Under the pieces are notes generated by a model. That model did no database searches. It was given only the letters and a program-made list of their open reading frames with translations, and was not told the origin of the DNA. A stretch of DNA of 64,000 bases, taken from the NCBI GenBank assembly GCA_021287185.1, contig JAJTAZ010000022.1:62001-126000 (forward strand). The letters are read 5' to 3'. Made by a program: the position numbers and the translations under genes. This document shows, in pieces, positions 7,556-17,610 of the stretch (within the stretch, counting starts at the first letter, position 1; each line of letters starts with the position of its first letter). The DNA comes from Burkholderiales bacterium (GTDB lineage: Bacteria > Pseudomonadota > Gammaproteobacteria > Burkholderiales > Burkholderiaceae).

Positions 7556-10500
7556 TCAAGTATTTTCTATGCTGCGATGCAAACCTTGCACATCGTACAC
7601 ATGAATTTGGTGCAGATGCTTCATCCCCTCAATTGCAGCTTCTGCCCCCGCGACTGTGGTTTGATAGGTGATGCGTTGCGCAATCGCGGTTTTACGAATA
7701 CTCGACGAGTCGGAAATTGCAGTGGTGGTTTCGTCCACCGTTGTAAAGACCAAGGCAACCTCGCCATTTTTCATCGCATCAACAATGTGTGGGCGACCTT
7801 CTTTGACTTTATTGATTTTCTCAACCGTGACACCCGCATCTGCCAAATAATTGGCTGTACCACCTGTGGCGCAAATCGTATAGCCCAGTTCAATCAATTC
7901 TTTGGCAACTTTGCTCATCGCAGGTTTGTCGGAGTCTTTCACACTGATAAAGACTTTGCCCGATGCGGGTAGGCGCGATGAGGCTGCAAGCTGGCTTTTA
8001 AACAGTGCCTCGCCAAAGGTTTTACCCACACCCATGACTTCACCGGTCGAACGCATTTCAGGCGAGAGCACTGGATCCACACCAGGGAATTTATTGAATG
8101 GGAACACCGCTTCTTTGACGCTAAAGTACGGCGGGATGATTTCATCGGTGGCATTCAGTTCAGTCAATGTTTTGCCCGCCATCACCTGCGCCGCGACTTT
8201 TGCCAAGGGGCGTCCAATCGCTTTGGAGACAAACGGCACGGTGCGCGAGGCACGCGGATTGACTTCAAGCACGTAGATGACATCTTTGCCGTCCTGCACC
8301 TGCACCGCAAACTGCACATTCATCAAACCCACAACTTTCAAAGCGCGTGCCATTTCAGCGGTTTGGCGTTTGATTTCTGCCACCGTCTCGGCTTTCAGAT
8401 AATACGGCGGCAATGAGCACGCCGAGTCGCCCGAATGCACGCCCGCTTGCTCAATATGCTCCATCACCGCGCCAATGAGCACCTGCCCTGTTGCGTCACA
8501 AATACAATCAACATCCGCCTCAATCGCATCGTCAAGAAATCGATCGAGCAACACGGGTGAATCATTCGAGACCTGCACCGCTTCGCGCATATAGCGTTCC
8601 AATGCCGCTGGCTCATGCACAATTTCCATCGCACGACCACCCAAGACATACGACGGACGCACCACGAGCGGATAACCAATTTCCTCAGCCAAACGCAACG
8701 CTTCGTCTTCGGCACGCGCCGTACGGTTCGGTGGTTGACGCAAATTCAAATCATGCAACAACTTTTGGAAACGCTCACGGTCTTCTGCCAAGTCAATCGA
8801 ATCGGGCGATGTACCGATAATCGGCACACCATTGCGCTCCAAATCCAAAGCGAGTTTCAAAGGCGTTTGCCCACCGTATTGCACAATCACGCCGAATGGT
8901 TTCTCGACATGGACGATTTCCAAAACGTCTTCCAAAGTCAAAGATTCAAAATACAAACGGTCAGACGTGTCGTAATCGGTCGAAACAGTTTCTGGATTGC
9001 AGTTGACCATAATCGTCTCGTACCCATCATCACGTAAAGCCAAGGCCGCATGGACGCAACAATAGTCAAATTCAATCCCCTGCCCGATGCGGTTGGGACC
9101 ACCGCCCAAGACCATGATTTTTTTCTTGTCGGTTGGATTGGCTTCACACTCACTGTCATAACATGAATACATATAAGCGGTATTGGTTGCAAATTCGCCC
9201 GCGCAAGTGTCCACGCGTTTGTACACAGGACGGATGCCATGCGCATGGCGCACCGCGCGAACTTCTGAATCTTTTACTTTAAGAATTTGTGCCAAACGTC
9301 TGTCTGAAAAGCCTTTTTTCTTTAACTCACGCAAGTCATCTGCGTTGATTTGGTCTAAAGTCAATTGGGCAACGTGCTGCTCGAGTTTAACCAATTCCTC
9401 AATCTGCACCAAGAACCAACGGTCGATTTTCGAGTGGTTAAACACTTCGTCCACGCTCATGCCCATGCGAAACGCATCTGCGACATACAAAATTCGTTTG
9501 TCGCGTGGCTCGCGCAATTCGTCAACAATCGCTTGTTTATCGGTTGCAACAGGATTCAAACCATCAATGCCAATTTCCAAACCGCGCAGGGCTTTTTGGA
9601 ACGACTCTTGGAAGGTGCGTCCCATCGCCATCACCTCGCCCACCGATTTCATCTGTGTGGTCAAATGTGGGTCGGCTTCGCGGAATTTTTCAAACGCAAA
9701 GCGAGGGATTTTTGTCACCACATAGTCAATCGACGGCTCGAACGATGCGGGCGTTTGTCCACCCGTGATGTCGTTTTTCAACTCGTCCAAGGTGTAACCA
9801 ATCGCCAGTTTCGCCGCGATTTTCGCAATCGGAAAACCTGTGGCTTTGGATGCCAATGCTGATGAGCGCGACACACGCGGATTCATCTCAATCACAATCA
9901 TGCGCCCTGTATCGGGGTTGACCGAAAACTGCACATTCGAGCCACCTGTATCCACACCAATTTCGCGCAGTACCGCAAGCGATGCGTTACGCATGATTTG
10001 GTATTCTTTATCCGTCAAGGTCTGCGCTGGCGCAACAGTAATCGAATCGCCTGTGTGCACACCCATTGGGTCTAAGTTTTCAATCGAGCAGACGATGATG
10101 CAATTGTCTTTCTTATCGCGAACCACCTCCATCTCGTACTCTTTCCAACCGAGCAAAGATTCTTCAATCAATAATTCATTGGTCGGCGACAAGTCCAAAC
10201 CACGGCGACAAATTTCCTCAAACTCCTCGCGGTTGTACGCAATCCCACCGCCCGTACCGCCCATGGTAAACGACGGGCGAATCACGGTTGGATAGCCTGA
10301 ATTGTTGTTCGCTTTGGCAATCATCGCGTGGACGGCAAAAGCCTCTTCCATGCTGTGCGCGATGCCCGACAACGCACTGCCCAAACCGATTTTGGTCATC
10401 GCGTCTTTGAACTTCATGCGGTCTTCGGCTTTATCAATTGCCTCGGGTGATGCACCAATCAATTGTACATTGTGTTTCGCCAAAACCCCTTGACGGTGTA

Positions 10501-10804
10501 AATCCAGCGCACAATTCAAAGCCGTTTGCCCGCCCATGGTCGGCAAAATCGCATCGGGTTGCTCTTTCTCAATGATTTTTTCAACCACTTCCCAAGTAAT
10601 CGGCTCGATATACGTCGCATCCGCCATTTCGGGGTCGGTCATAATCGTCGCAGGATTGGAATTCACCAAAATCACACGATAACCTTCTTCGCGCAAGGCT
10701 TTACACGCCTGCGCACCTGAGTAATCAAACTCACACGCCTGCCCAATAATAATCGGCCCCGCGCCGATGATTAGGATACTTTTAAGGTCTTCACGTTTTG
10801 GCAT
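7556..10804 (-). CDS. carB: Carbamoyl phosphate synthase large subunit
   Basis: It makes carbamoyl phosphate from bicarbonate, ATP and ammonia channelled from CarA, for arginine and pyrimidine synthesis. At 1082 residues it is full length (E. coli 1073). It shows the expected order: carboxyphosphate half starting with [23 protein letters not shown]-grasp domain with [22 protein letters not shown] loop (here [10 protein letters not shown]), oligomerisation domain, and carbamate half with [20 protein letters not shown] and [16 protein letters not shown]. The C-terminal MGS-type allosteric domain starts near residue 940 ([12 protein letters not shown]). The gene follows eamA-like and pdxJ genes and ends at a terminator. 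carA lies upstream in the same direction but three genes away. Confidence 0.98.
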   Translation of the reverse strand: MPKREDLKSILIIGAGPIIIGQACEFDYSGAQACKALREEGYRVILVNSNPATIMTDPEMADATYIEPITWEVVEKIIEKEQPDAILPTMGGQTALNCALDLHRQGVLAKHNVQLIGASPEAIDKAEDRMKFKDAMTKIGLGSALSGIAHSMEEAFAVHAMIAKANNNSGYPTVIRPSFTMGGTGGGIAYNREEFEEICRRGLDLSPTNELLIEESLLGWKEYEMEVVRDKKDNCIIVCSIENLDPMGVHTGDSITVAPAQTLTDKEYQIMRNASLAVLREIGVDTGGSNVQFSVNPDTGRMIVIEMNPRVSRSSALASKATGFPIAKIAAKLAIGYTLDELKNDITGGQTPASFEPSIDYVVTKIPRFAFEKFREADPHLTTQMKSVGEVMAMGRTFQESFQKALRGLEIGIDGLNPVATDKQAIVDELREPRDKRILYVADAFRMGMSVDEVFNHSKIDRWFLVQIEELVKLEQHVAQLTLDQINADDLRELKKKGFSDRRLAQILKVKDSEVRAVRHAHGIRPVYKRVDTCAGEFATNTAYMYSCYDSECEANPTDKKKIMVLGGGPNRIGQGIEFDYCCVHAALALRDDGYETIMVNCNPETVSTDYDTSDRLYFESLTLEDVLEIVHVEKPFGVIVQYGGQTPLKLALDLERNGVPIIGTSPDSIDLAEDRERFQKLLHDLNLRQPPNRTARAEDEALRLAEEIGYPLVVRPSYVLGGRAMEIVHEPAALERYMREAVQVSNDSPVLLDRFLDDAIEADVDCICDATGQVLIGAVMEHIEQAGVHSGDSACSLPPYYLKAETVAEIKRQTAEMARALKVVGLMNVQFAVQVQDGKDVIYVLEVNPRASRTVPFVSKAIGRPLAKVAAQVMAGKTLTELNATDEIIPPYFSVKEAVFPFNKFPGVDPVLSPEMRSTGEVMGVGKTFGEALFKSQLAASSRLPASGKVFISVKDSDKPAMSKVAKELIELGYTICATGGTANYLADAGVTVEKINKVKEGRPHIVDAMKNGEVALVFTTVDETTTAISDSSSIRKTAIAQRITYQTTVAGAEAAIEGMKHLHQIHVYDVQGLHRSIENT

Positions 10805-10830
10805 TTTTTATACTCCAACTTCAATTCAAT

Positions 10831-11754
10831 TTAATTTGTTTTCTCAACTCGTTCGGTGACAATCAACCCCATCCCCACCATCACCAAAACCATACCCAAT
10901 AGGTGATACCATTGGAACGATTCGTTCAGCAACAGCACCGACAACACCACCCCACTCACGGGCATCAAGGCTGTAAACACCGATGCACTGCTATTCGGCA
11001 CTTGTTTAATCCCTGCGTGCATCAGCAATACGCCCAAAGCCGTGATGCCAACCCCTGTGTACACCACCAAGCCCCAGACATACAGTGGCACATGGCTAAA
11101 ATCAAAACTCAAGGCGTCGTACAAGGCAAACGGTGCAAACAACACACTCGCCCCAGCGGTCAGTATCACCATCAGCCAAATACTCGGCAAAGGACGGCTC
11201 AATAATTTTTGCGCGCCGAAAAACACGCCTTCAAACAACACCGCACCTGCAATCAGCAAATTACCCAACCATACATTGGGTGCATTGTTTGTGACACCCG
11301 CATGTGCCTGCGCACCATAAACATTCATCACCAAGGCCCCTGCCAAGGCACAAATTAGAGCCACACCTCGTAGCCACGTCATGCGCTCGCTCAAAAACAC
11401 CACGCCAAACAACATCATCGACAGCGGTGTCGCGCTGGTGATAATGCTCGCATCGATCGCATTCGTGCGTTGTACGCCCCACAACAGCAGCAAACTAAAC
11501 AAAAATATGCCACAAAAAATTTGAACAAACAAAATCCATTTATCGCGCTTGTTAATCGGTGGACACACCACCTTTTCGCCATGACGATTGCGCCAAAGCA
11601 ATACCGCCACCAAAGCCACACACGCCAAAAACTGTCGGAAAAACGAAGCCGTCATCACAGGGATGTTTGCCACAATCACCTTGCTCACCACAAACATACT
11701 GCCGATGAGCAGCATGGAGGCGGTCATTTGCGCATAGGCTAACTTTCTCGCCAT
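10831..11754 (-). CDS. EamA/DMT-family exporter
   Basis: The 307-residue protein has about ten hydrophobic segments arranged as two EamA repeats (about residues 8-148 and 167-300). Each ends in the usual GxxLIxxG(V/A) type helix (second repeat: LGVLLMHAGIKQVPNSSASVFTALMPVSGVVLSVLLLNE). Members export amino acids, nucleosides or other metabolites from the cytosol; the substrate cannot be read from sequence. Its ATG follows the pdxJ stop with no gap and carB follows 26 bp later, so it is co-transcribed with both. Confidence 0.88.
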   Translation of the reverse strand: MARKLAYAQMTASMLLIGSMFVVSKVIVANIPVMTASFFRQFLACVALVAVLLWRNRHGEKVVCPPINKRDKWILFVQIFCGIFLFSLLLLWGVQRTNAIDASIITSATPLSMMLFGVVFLSERMTWLRGVALICALAGALVMNVYGAQAHAGVTNNAPNVWLGNLLIAGAVLFEGVFFGAQKLLSRPLPSIWLMVILTAGASVLFAPFALYDALSFDFSHVPLYVWGLVVYTGVGITALGVLLMHAGIKQVPNSSASVFTALMPVSGVVLSVLLLNESFQWYHLLGMVLVMVGMGLIVTERVEKTN

Positions 11755-12477
11755 TTATTTGAGAATGTCCATATAGGCTTGCATGGTTTTCTCTATCCCC
11801 ATCTGCAAGCATTCCACCACCAAAGCGTGTCCAATGGATACTTCTAAAATATTCGGTATCTCGATAAAACGCGCCAAATTCTCTAAATTCAAATCATGCC
11901 CCGCATTCACGCCCAAGCCTGCGTCCTGTGCGATTTTTGCTGCACGCGCAAACTGCATCCACACCGCATCATTGTCTGCTGTGCCATAGGTTTCTGCATA
12001 GGGCTCGGTGTACAACTCCACCCGCTGCGCACCCAATTCTTTTGCCAGTGCAATATCGGGGTTGTCATAATCGACAAACAAACTCACGCGGATGCCGTGC
12101 GCATTCAAATCCGCACACACACCGCGCAAAAATTCGGCATCGCGTGCCAAATCCCAACCATGATCCGAGGTGACTTGGTTCGGGTCATCGGGTACGAGCG
12201 TGCATTGAGCAGGTCGAACCGCTTTGACCACATCGAGAAACTCAGCGGTTGGATTGCCTTCAATATTCAATTCTTTGCCGTGCTGGTCGCACAATGCTTT
12301 CAGTTCGTGCGCATCCGAGTAGCGCGCATGACGCTGGTCAGGACGCGGATGCAGGGTAATACCGTGCGCACCGAGGTTTAAAAATTGCTCTGAAAATGCC
12401 ACCACATCGGGAAAATTGCGCCCACGGGAGTTGCGTATCAAAGCGATTTTATTGATGTTTACCGATAGTTGGGTCAT
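11755..12477 (-). CDS. pdxJ: Pyridoxine 5'-phosphate synthase
   Basis: It condenses 1-deoxy-D-xylulose 5-phosphate with 3-amino-2-oxopropyl phosphate, the last step of the DXP-dependent vitamin B6 pathway. The 240-residue TIM barrel starts LSVNINKIALIRNSRG and shows HGITLHPRPDQRHAR with the phosphate-binding and catalytic His. It continues with LNIEGNPT, CTLVPDDPNQVTSDHGWD and the C-terminal GLGVNAGHDLNLEN and EVSIGHALV motifs. I choose the ATG at 12477, since the upstream TTG at 12489 overlaps the likely ribosome site (TTGGAAC). pdxJ usually sits with recO and acpS; here it lies between carA and carB, preceded by a palindromic repeat. Confidence 0.96.
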   Translation of the reverse strand: MTQLSVNINKIALIRNSRGRNFPDVVAFSEQFLNLGAHGITLHPRPDQRHARYSDAHELKALCDQHGKELNIEGNPTAEFLDVVKAVRPAQCTLVPDDPNQVTSDHGWDLARDAEFLRGVCADLNAHGIRVSLFVDYDNPDIALAKELGAQRVELYTEPYAETYGTADNDAVWMQFARAAKIAQDAGLGVNAGHDLNLENLARFIEIPNILEVSIGHALVVECLQMGIEKTMQAYMDILK

Positions 12478-12506
12478 TAATTGTTCCAAAATTTTTAAAA
12501 AACCTT

Positions 12507-12601
12507 CGTCATTGCGACCCTCGAATGATTTTATCGAAGGGAAGCAATCCAGCGGTGTGTATTGTATGGATTGCTTCGCGATAAAACTGCTTGCAATGAC
12601 A
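12507..12601. repeat. Dispersed palindromic intergenic repeat, copy 1
   Basis: The element starts with CGTCATTGCGA and ends with TTGCAATGACA. Inside are GAAGCAATCCA (12541-12551) and its inverse TGGATTGCTTC (12567-12577), so the whole can fold into a long cruciform or RNA hairpin. Two more copies lie at about 56.0 and 62.8 kb, all intergenic. It sits between the LeuE-type gene and pdxJ. Confidence 0.8.
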
Positions 12602-12674
12602 ACCGTAGCGTGGGCAATGCACCCTACCTCAAATGATTCGGAGATTGCGGGTCAAGCACACAATGACCGTATTT

Positions 12675-13370
12675 TCACTCCAAAGTCGCCGTTGCCAATT
12701 TCGCGCCAAAGCCAACAAACAGCGCACCGACTGCGCCCGTGCCCATAACCATCCACAATGGTCGCGCACGAAAGGCATTTGCCAAGCGCGCGCCCGCAAA
12801 AATCAACACCGACAAGTACACAAAACTAAAAAACTGCAATATCAATGCCAAAATCGTGAACGCCAAATACGGGTGCGGCGCATCGGGACGGACAAAATTG
12901 ACGAAAAACGACACGAGGAACAAAATCGCTTTTGGGTTAATCAAACTCACCAACAAGGCTTTGACAAATGGCGAGCCATTGACGGGTTCGTTGACCAATG
13001 TGCTCGCGTGTTGCCCATCAAGGGTGGTGTTTTGCTCCAATAAGGCTTGAGCCGAAATATTCGCGCGATTTTTCCAAATACCATACGCACCGATCAGCAT
13101 CTTGATACCAAGGTAGGCCAAATACACGCCACCAACGGTTTTTAAGATTAAAAACAACTGTGGTGCGGTCTTCAGTACGGTCGCCGCGCCCAAGGTTGCC
13201 AGCACCATCAATATCGTATCGCCAACAAACACGCCGAGTGCCGCGCTGTAGCCACGACGCACACCCTGCCCAGCGGCAACCGCAAGCGTGTACATCGAAT
13301 TGGGCCCAGGCAGCAATATCACGGCAATCACGCCGATGACATAGGTGGTGATATCGGTAATGCCAAACAT
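12675..13370 (-). CDS. LysE/RhtB-family amino acid exporter, LeuE-like
   Basis: A 231-residue inner-membrane exporter with about six hydrophobic segments and the family start VIGVIAVILLPGPNSMYTLAVAAGQG. The pattern LLVSLINPKAILFLVSFFVNFV in the second half is close to E. coli LeuE (leucine export), although the substrate is not proven. A polar insert at about residues 118-140 between helices 3 and 4 is longer than in LeuE. The ATG overlaps the carA stop (TAATG), so translation is coupled to carA. The same carA-exporter order is known in related Burkholderiales. Confidence 0.9.
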   Translation of the reverse strand: MFGITDITTYVIGVIAVILLPGPNSMYTLAVAAGQGVRRGYSAALGVFVGDTILMVLATLGAATVLKTAPQLFLILKTVGGVYLAYLGIKMLIGAYGIWKNRANISAQALLEQNTTLDGQHASTLVNEPVNGSPFVKALLVSLINPKAILFLVSFFVNFVRPDAPHPYLAFTILALILQFFSFVYLSVLIFAGARLANAFRARPLWMVMGTGAVGALFVGFGAKLATATLE

Positions 13371-14515
13371 TAATTTTTGCTCGCAGTCATATTCTCAACA
13401 AAACGGTCAAACAAATACGCAATATCATGCGGACCCGGTGAGGCTTCTGGGTGCCCTTGGAACGAGAATGCGGGTTTGTCAGTAAACGTGATGCCTTGTA
13501 ACGAACCATCAAACAATGAAATATGCGTCACGCGCACATTGGCAGGCAAGGTTTTTTCATCCGCTGCAAAGCCATGATTTTGCGAGGTAATCGATACGCG
13601 TCCTGTGTCCAAATCTTTCACAGGATGGTTCGCGCCGTGGTGACCAAATTTCATTTTCAGGGTTTTTGCCCCTGCGGCCAAAGCCAAAATTTGATGCCCC
13701 AAGCAAATGCCAAATACAGGCAGGTTTTTATCAAGAAATTCGCGTGTCGCCGCAATCGCATAGTCGCATGGCTCAGGATCGCCAGGGCCATTGCTCAAAA
13801 ACACACCATCGGGATTCATCACCAATACTTCGGATGCCGACGTTTGCGCAGGCACCACCGTGATGTCACAACCCCGTTCAGCCAGCATACGCAAGATGTT
13901 GCGTTTCACGCCAAAGTCATACGCCACCACTTTGAATTTTGGCGATTCAACCGCGCCAAAGCCTTCACCAAGTTTCCACTCAGTTTCCGTCCATTGATAC
14001 GCGCTGGTGCAACTGACGACTTTTGCCAAATCTTGCCCCGCCATACCGCCGAATCCTTTGGCCAAGTTTTTCGCTTGCTCAACGTCATCGCCGACCAAGA
14101 TACAACCGCCCTGCGCACCTTTTTCACGCAATACGCGGGTCAGCGCGCGGGTATCAATGCCTGCAATCGCGACGATGCTGTTCGCTTTCAAATAGTCGGA
14201 CAAAGATTGTTCGGCGCGAAAGTTGCTCACAATCGCGGGTAAGTCCTTGATAATCAAACCCGCTGCATAGACTTTATCCGCTTCCACATCCTCGCCATTC
14301 ACACCGACATTACCGATGTGCGGATAGGTCAGTGTCACCATTTGCCCTGTATATGAAGGGTCTGTCAAAATTTCTTGATAGCCCGTCATGGCAGTGTTGA
14401 ACACCACTTCGGCAACCACATGCCCCGTTGCACCGATGCCGTAACCTTGAAACACCGTGCCATCGGCCAGTGCCAAAATTGCCTTGGGAAATTGGGAAGA
14501 AAATATGGGTAACAC
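13370..14515 (-). CDS. carA: Carbamoyl phosphate synthase small (glutaminase) subunit
   Basis: It hydrolyses glutamine and passes ammonia to CarB. The N-terminal CarA domain begins [16 protein letters not shown] and contains the [17 protein letters not shown] signature. The C-terminal class I amidotransferase domain has the nucleophile Cys in [10 protein letters not shown] and the His-Glu pair in [13 protein letters not shown]. The frame is open from a TTG at 14593, but a GTG at 14515 with a strong AAGGAGT five bases upstream is the real start by ribosome site and homology; it gives 381 residues (E. coli 382). The leader carries a terminator-like hairpin and a small ORF. carB is three genes downstream. 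Confidence 0.97.
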   Translation of the reverse strand: MLPIFSSQFPKAILALADGTVFQGYGIGATGHVVAEVVFNTAMTGYQEILTDPSYTGQMVTLTYPHIGNVGVNGEDVEADKVYAAGLIIKDLPAIVSNFRAEQSLSDYLKANSIVAIAGIDTRALTRVLREKGAQGGCILVGDDVEQAKNLAKGFGGMAGQDLAKVVSCTSAYQWTETEWKLGEGFGAVESPKFKVVAYDFGVKRNILRMLAERGCDITVVPAQTSASEVLVMNPDGVFLSNGPGDPEPCDYAIAATREFLDKNLPVFGICLGHQILALAAGAKTLKMKFGHHGANHPVKDLDTGRVSITSQNHGFAADEKTLPANVRVTHISLFDGSLQGITFTDKPAFSFQGHPEASPGPHDIAYLFDRFVENMTASKN

Positions 14516-14562
14516 GGGACACTCCTTAACTGTTTTTACAATGATTGGGCTTGATATAAAAA

Positions 14563-14637
14563 TCAATAGCCCGAAAAAAAGCCGCCCTTCCAATCACTGT
14601 GTGATGTGTGGTGGCGGCTTGTTTGCCGAAGTATCAT
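14563..14637 (-). CDS. Candidate 24-residue leader peptide upstream of carA
   Basis: An ATG at 14637 opens a 24-codon frame (start MILRQTSR, end FFSGY) that runs through the terminator hairpin at 14574-14620. It stops at a TGA 47 bp before the carA GTG. The upstream purine stretch AAAAAAGAAAG is only a weak ribosome site. A ribosome translating this frame would disrupt the hairpin, as in pyrimidine-sensitive attenuators of the pyrBI kind. There is no homology support; a chance frame is quite possible. Confidence 0.3.
   Translation of the reverse strand: MILRQTSRHHTSHSDWKGGFFSGY
14574..14620 (-). terminator. Terminator hairpin in front of carA (end of dpp operon or carA attenuator)
   Basis: On the minus strand AAGCCGCC (14620-14613) pairs with GGCGGCTT and is followed by seven U. 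A small inner stem (ATCAC/GTGAT) extends the hairpin. It lies 110 bp past the dppF stop and about 60 bp before the carA start. It certainly can end dpp transcription; if the carA promoter lies upstream of it, it would act as an attenuator. Confidence 0.8.
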
Positions 14638-14728
14638 CGGTCTTTCTTTTTTATCATTGCGCAATACGTTTGCTTAAAAATTAAATCTGCGAGATTCTAA
14701 CAGAAAATGAGCTTTAAGGCTGGATTAA

Positions 14729-15694
14729 TTACGCGATTTCCTCCACTCGATGGCAGGCAATTTGTCTGCCTGCAAAAGAACGCAATAAGGGTTCCTGCTG
14801 AGCGCATTGCGCCGTCGCATAAGGACAACGCTGATGCAAAGCGCATCCCGTGGGCAGATTTAATGGGCTGGGCAACTCACCCGCCAATTTAATTTGCGTG
14901 GTTTTACCATGCAAGGTCGGTGCGGCTGAGAGCAACGCTTTGGTGTATGGGTGTGCTGGCTGCTCAAAAATGGTTTCTTTGCTGCCGTATTCGACCACTT
15001 TGCCCAAATACATCACCATCACATCATGCGCCACATGGCGCACCACCGACAGATTGTGCGAGATGAAGACATAAGCGGCGTGGTATTGCTCTTGCAAATC
15101 CATAAACAAATTCAGCACTTGCGCCTGAATCGATACATCCAAGGCCGAGGTCGGCTCATCGGCAATGACGATTTTCGGATTCAGCATCATCGCGCGCGCC
15201 AAAGCAATGCGCTGGCGTTGCCCACCCGAAAACATGTGCGGGTAACGCAAAGCGTGCTCAGGTCGCAAACCGACTTGACGCATCATCTCTATGGCACGTT
15301 GTTTTTTCTCGGTACGCGACAATTCCGTGTGAATGGTCAAGGGTTCACTCAATTGATATTCGATGGTTTGACGCGGATTGAGCGAAGCATAGGGATTTTG
15401 AAACACCATTTGCACTTGGGTGCGCAGGCTTTTCAATTCAGATTTGGACAAATCAATCACACTTTGATTGTTGATAAGCAAACTACCCGCCGTGGGGGCT
15501 TCAATCAGCGTTAACTGACGTGCCAAAGTCGATTTGCCACAGCCCGACTCACCCACCACCGCTAAAGTTTTGCCCGCGTTCAGTGTGAACGACACGCCAT
15601 TGAGGGCTTTGACCACTTTCTTGGCTTTGCCAAAACCCTGAGAAATTGGATAGTGGCGTGTTAAATCAATCGCTTCCAATACATTCGCGCTCAT
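14729..15694 (-). CDS. dppF: Dipeptide ABC transporter ATP-binding protein DppF
   Basis: One of two ATPases energising the peptide importer at the inner face of the membrane. The 321-residue protein has Walker [12 protein letters not shown] near residue 50, Q-loop [15 protein letters not shown] signature [13 protein letters not shown], Walker [13 protein letters not shown] and H-loop FISHNL. The C-terminal oligopeptide/dipeptide extension contains the Cys cluster C(x)5C(x)6C(x)3 ([14 protein letters not shown]), which in this family can bind an Fe-S cluster. The start overlaps the dppD stop by 4 bp. It is the last gene of dppBCDF. Confidence 0.95.
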   Translation of the reverse strand: MSANVLEAIDLTRHYPISQGFGKAKKVVKALNGVSFTLNAGKTLAVVGESGCGKSTLARQLTLIEAPTAGSLLINNQSVIDLSKSELKSLRTQVQMVFQNPYASLNPRQTIEYQLSEPLTIHTELSRTEKKQRAIEMMRQVGLRPEHALRYPHMFSGGQRQRIALARAMMLNPKIVIADEPTSALDVSIQAQVLNLFMDLQEQYHAAYVFISHNLSVVRHVAHDVMVMYLGKVVEYGSKETIFEQPAHPYTKALLSAAPTLHGKTTQIKLAGELPSPLNLPTGCALHQRCPYATAQCAQQEPLLRSFAGRQIACHRVEEIA

Positions 15695-16695
15695 ACCAAC
15701 TCCTTCGTTTTTTGTGCCTGTTTCAAAGCAGATAAATCATTGGCAATGCAACGCACCTGACCGAATGGCGTTTTTTGCATCACGGGTGGCGTGTTGCATT
15801 GGGCTTGCACGTAGGGACAGCGCGGTGACAGCAGGCAACCCGTTGGGCGATCATACTGACTGGGAACTACCCCTGCCAAACTTTGTAATCGTTTTTGACC
15901 AATCGCAAATTCGGGAACCGCCGCCAACAAGGCTTCGGTGTACGGATGACAAGGTGACTCAAAAACATGCGGTACGGCACTGGTCTCAATCACCTGTCCC
16001 GCATACATCACAGCGATGTGTTGGGCATTTTGCGCGACCAAGCCCAAATCATGGGTAATCAATATCATCGCCATGCCTCGTTCGGCTTGTAAACGCTGCA
16101 ATAAGTCCATAATTTGCGCCTGTACCGTAACGTCCAAAGCGGTCGTTGGTTCATCGGCAATCAATAATTTAGGCTCACAAGCAATCGCCATCGCAATCAT
16201 CACGCGCTGACACATACCGCCTGAGAGTTGATGGGGGTAAACTTTTAAGCGAGACGCGGCATCGGAAATTTCCACCTGATCCAATAAATCCAAAATGCGC
16301 CGACGAACTTCATCACCACGCAGGCCCAAATGGGTACGCAGCACTTCACCCAGTTGCATTTCAATCGTAAAACTGGGGTTCAAACTGGTCATCGCATCTT
16401 GAAAAATCATTGAAATATCTTTGCCAATGATATGACGACGCTCAGCGGCACTGATGGTTTGTAAATTGTGTCCATTGAACGTCAATTGTTTGGCTTGCAC
16501 ATGCGCACTGTCGGGCAATAAGCCCATCAAAGCCATCATCGCAACCGATTTACCTGAACCAGACTCGCCCACAATTGCCAGAATTTCGCCTTGATTCAAA
16601 GACACACTCACATCATCAACCGCCTTAAACGCACGCTCGCCAACGCCAAACGTCACACTCAGTTGCTCAATTTGTAATAATTGGGAATGATTCAT
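15691..16695 (-). CDS. dppD: Dipeptide ABC transporter ATP-binding protein DppD
   Basis: The partner ATPase of DppF, 334 residues. Walker A is [16 protein letters not shown]; the Ser-Val after the Lys is usual for the DppD side. The Q-loop [11 protein letters not shown], signature [16 protein letters not shown] (Met-Cys in place of the common Gln-Gln or Met-Arg), Walker [13 protein letters not shown] and H-loop [11 protein letters not shown] follow. The C-terminal peptide-transporter extension again carries a Cys cluster ([14 protein letters not shown]). The ATG overlaps the dppC stop by one base (TAATG), and its own stop overlaps dppF. Confidence 0.95.
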   Translation of the reverse strand: MNHSQLLQIEQLSVTFGVGERAFKAVDDVSVSLNQGEILAIVGESGSGKSVAMMALMGLLPDSAHVQAKQLTFNGHNLQTISAAERRHIIGKDISMIFQDAMTSLNPSFTIEMQLGEVLRTHLGLRGDEVRRRILDLLDQVEISDAASRLKVYPHQLSGGMCQRVMIAMAIACEPKLLIADEPTTALDVTVQAQIMDLLQRLQAERGMAMILITHDLGLVAQNAQHIAVMYAGQVIETSAVPHVFESPCHPYTEALLAAVPEFAIGQKRLQSLAGVVPSQYDRPTGCLLSPRCPYVQAQCNTPPVMQKTPFGQVRCIANDLSALKQAQKTKELV

Positions 16696-17597
16696 TAGGA
16701 CACCTGCTTGAGTTTGGGGTCAAGCGCATCGCGCAAGCCATCGCCCATTAAGTTAATTGCCAAAGCAGAAATAAACACCGCCAAGCCAGGAAAAATCGCC
16801 ATCCAAACATTGCTTTGGATATATTGGCGCGCGGTTCCAAGCATCGCTCCCCATTCAGGCAAAGGTGGCTGAACACCGAAACCCAGAAAGCCAATTGCGC
16901 CCGCCTCTAAAATCGCAGACGAAAAAATCATTGTTGCCTGCACAATCAAAGGAGCCAAACAGTTGGGCAAAACGGTGACAAACAGCAATCGCAACGTGCC
17001 TGCCCCCATGACCTTAGAAGCCATCACATAGTCGCGTTGCAGCTCAACCATTGCAGTGGCGCGGGTCAAGCGAATGAACGGAGGCAAGCACACCAAAGCA
17101 ATCGTGATGATGGTATTGGTCATAGATGGCCCTAAAATCGCCGCAATGATAATCGCCAAAAGCAAACTCGGGTAAGCCATGATGATGTCATTGATGAGCA
17201 TAATGAATTTACCCAAGCGTTTGGGCCAAAAAGCAGCCGCCAAACCTAAAAACACACCCATAATGGCCGACAGCAAAGTCGCTGCCAAACCAATGAATAG
17301 CGAGTAGCGTGTGCCATACATCACGCGAGACAAGGTATCACGCCCCGCGTCGTCGGTGCCAAATATAAACTGAGCCTCCCCACCAAACATTGCGGGCGGT
17401 AATTGCTCTTTGCCTGTGTACAGTCGCAACGGATCGTGCGGTGCCAAAACATTGGCAAACAAGGCAACAATCACCAAAACCAACATAATCACCAAGCCCA
17501 AAACCGCACCTTTATTACTGACAAACGAACGGGAAAACGATTCCCACGGCGTAGGCATCGTGACTTGAGTGGTGGAAACAATCGATGTATTGGACAT
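16695..17597 (-). CDS. dppC: Dipeptide ABC transporter permease DppC
   Basis: An inner-membrane permease, 300 residues, with six expected helices and the N-terminal OppC_N helix. The EAA loop ([33 protein letters not shown]) near residue 200 docks the ATPases. I use the ATG at 17597, preceded by AAAGGAA, rather than the longer frame to 17675, which would overlap dppB. The 13-bp gap to dppB and the TAATG overlap with dppD place it in a tight operon. Confidence 0.95.
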   Translation of the reverse strand: MSNTSIVSTTQVTMPTPWESFSRSFVSNKGAVLGLVIMLVLVIVALFANVLAPHDPLRLYTGKEQLPPAMFGGEAQFIFGTDDAGRDTLSRVMYGTRYSLFIGLAATLLSAIMGVFLGLAAAFWPKRLGKFIMLINDIIMAYPSLLLAIIIAAILGPSMTNTIITIALVCLPPFIRLTRATAMVELQRDYVMASKVMGAGTLRLLFVTVLPNCLAPLIVQATMIFSSAILEAGAIGFLGFGVQPPLPEWGAMLGTARQYIQSNVWMAIFPGLAVFISALAINLMGDGLRDALDPKLKQVS

Positions 17598-17610
17598 AAA
17601 TGATTCCTTT

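Noticed and set aside
13370..14593. Longer CarA starting at the TTG at 14593
   Set aside because: The extra 26 residues read through a terminator hairpin and a ribosome site. The GTG at 14515 has AAGGAGT and matches the family length.
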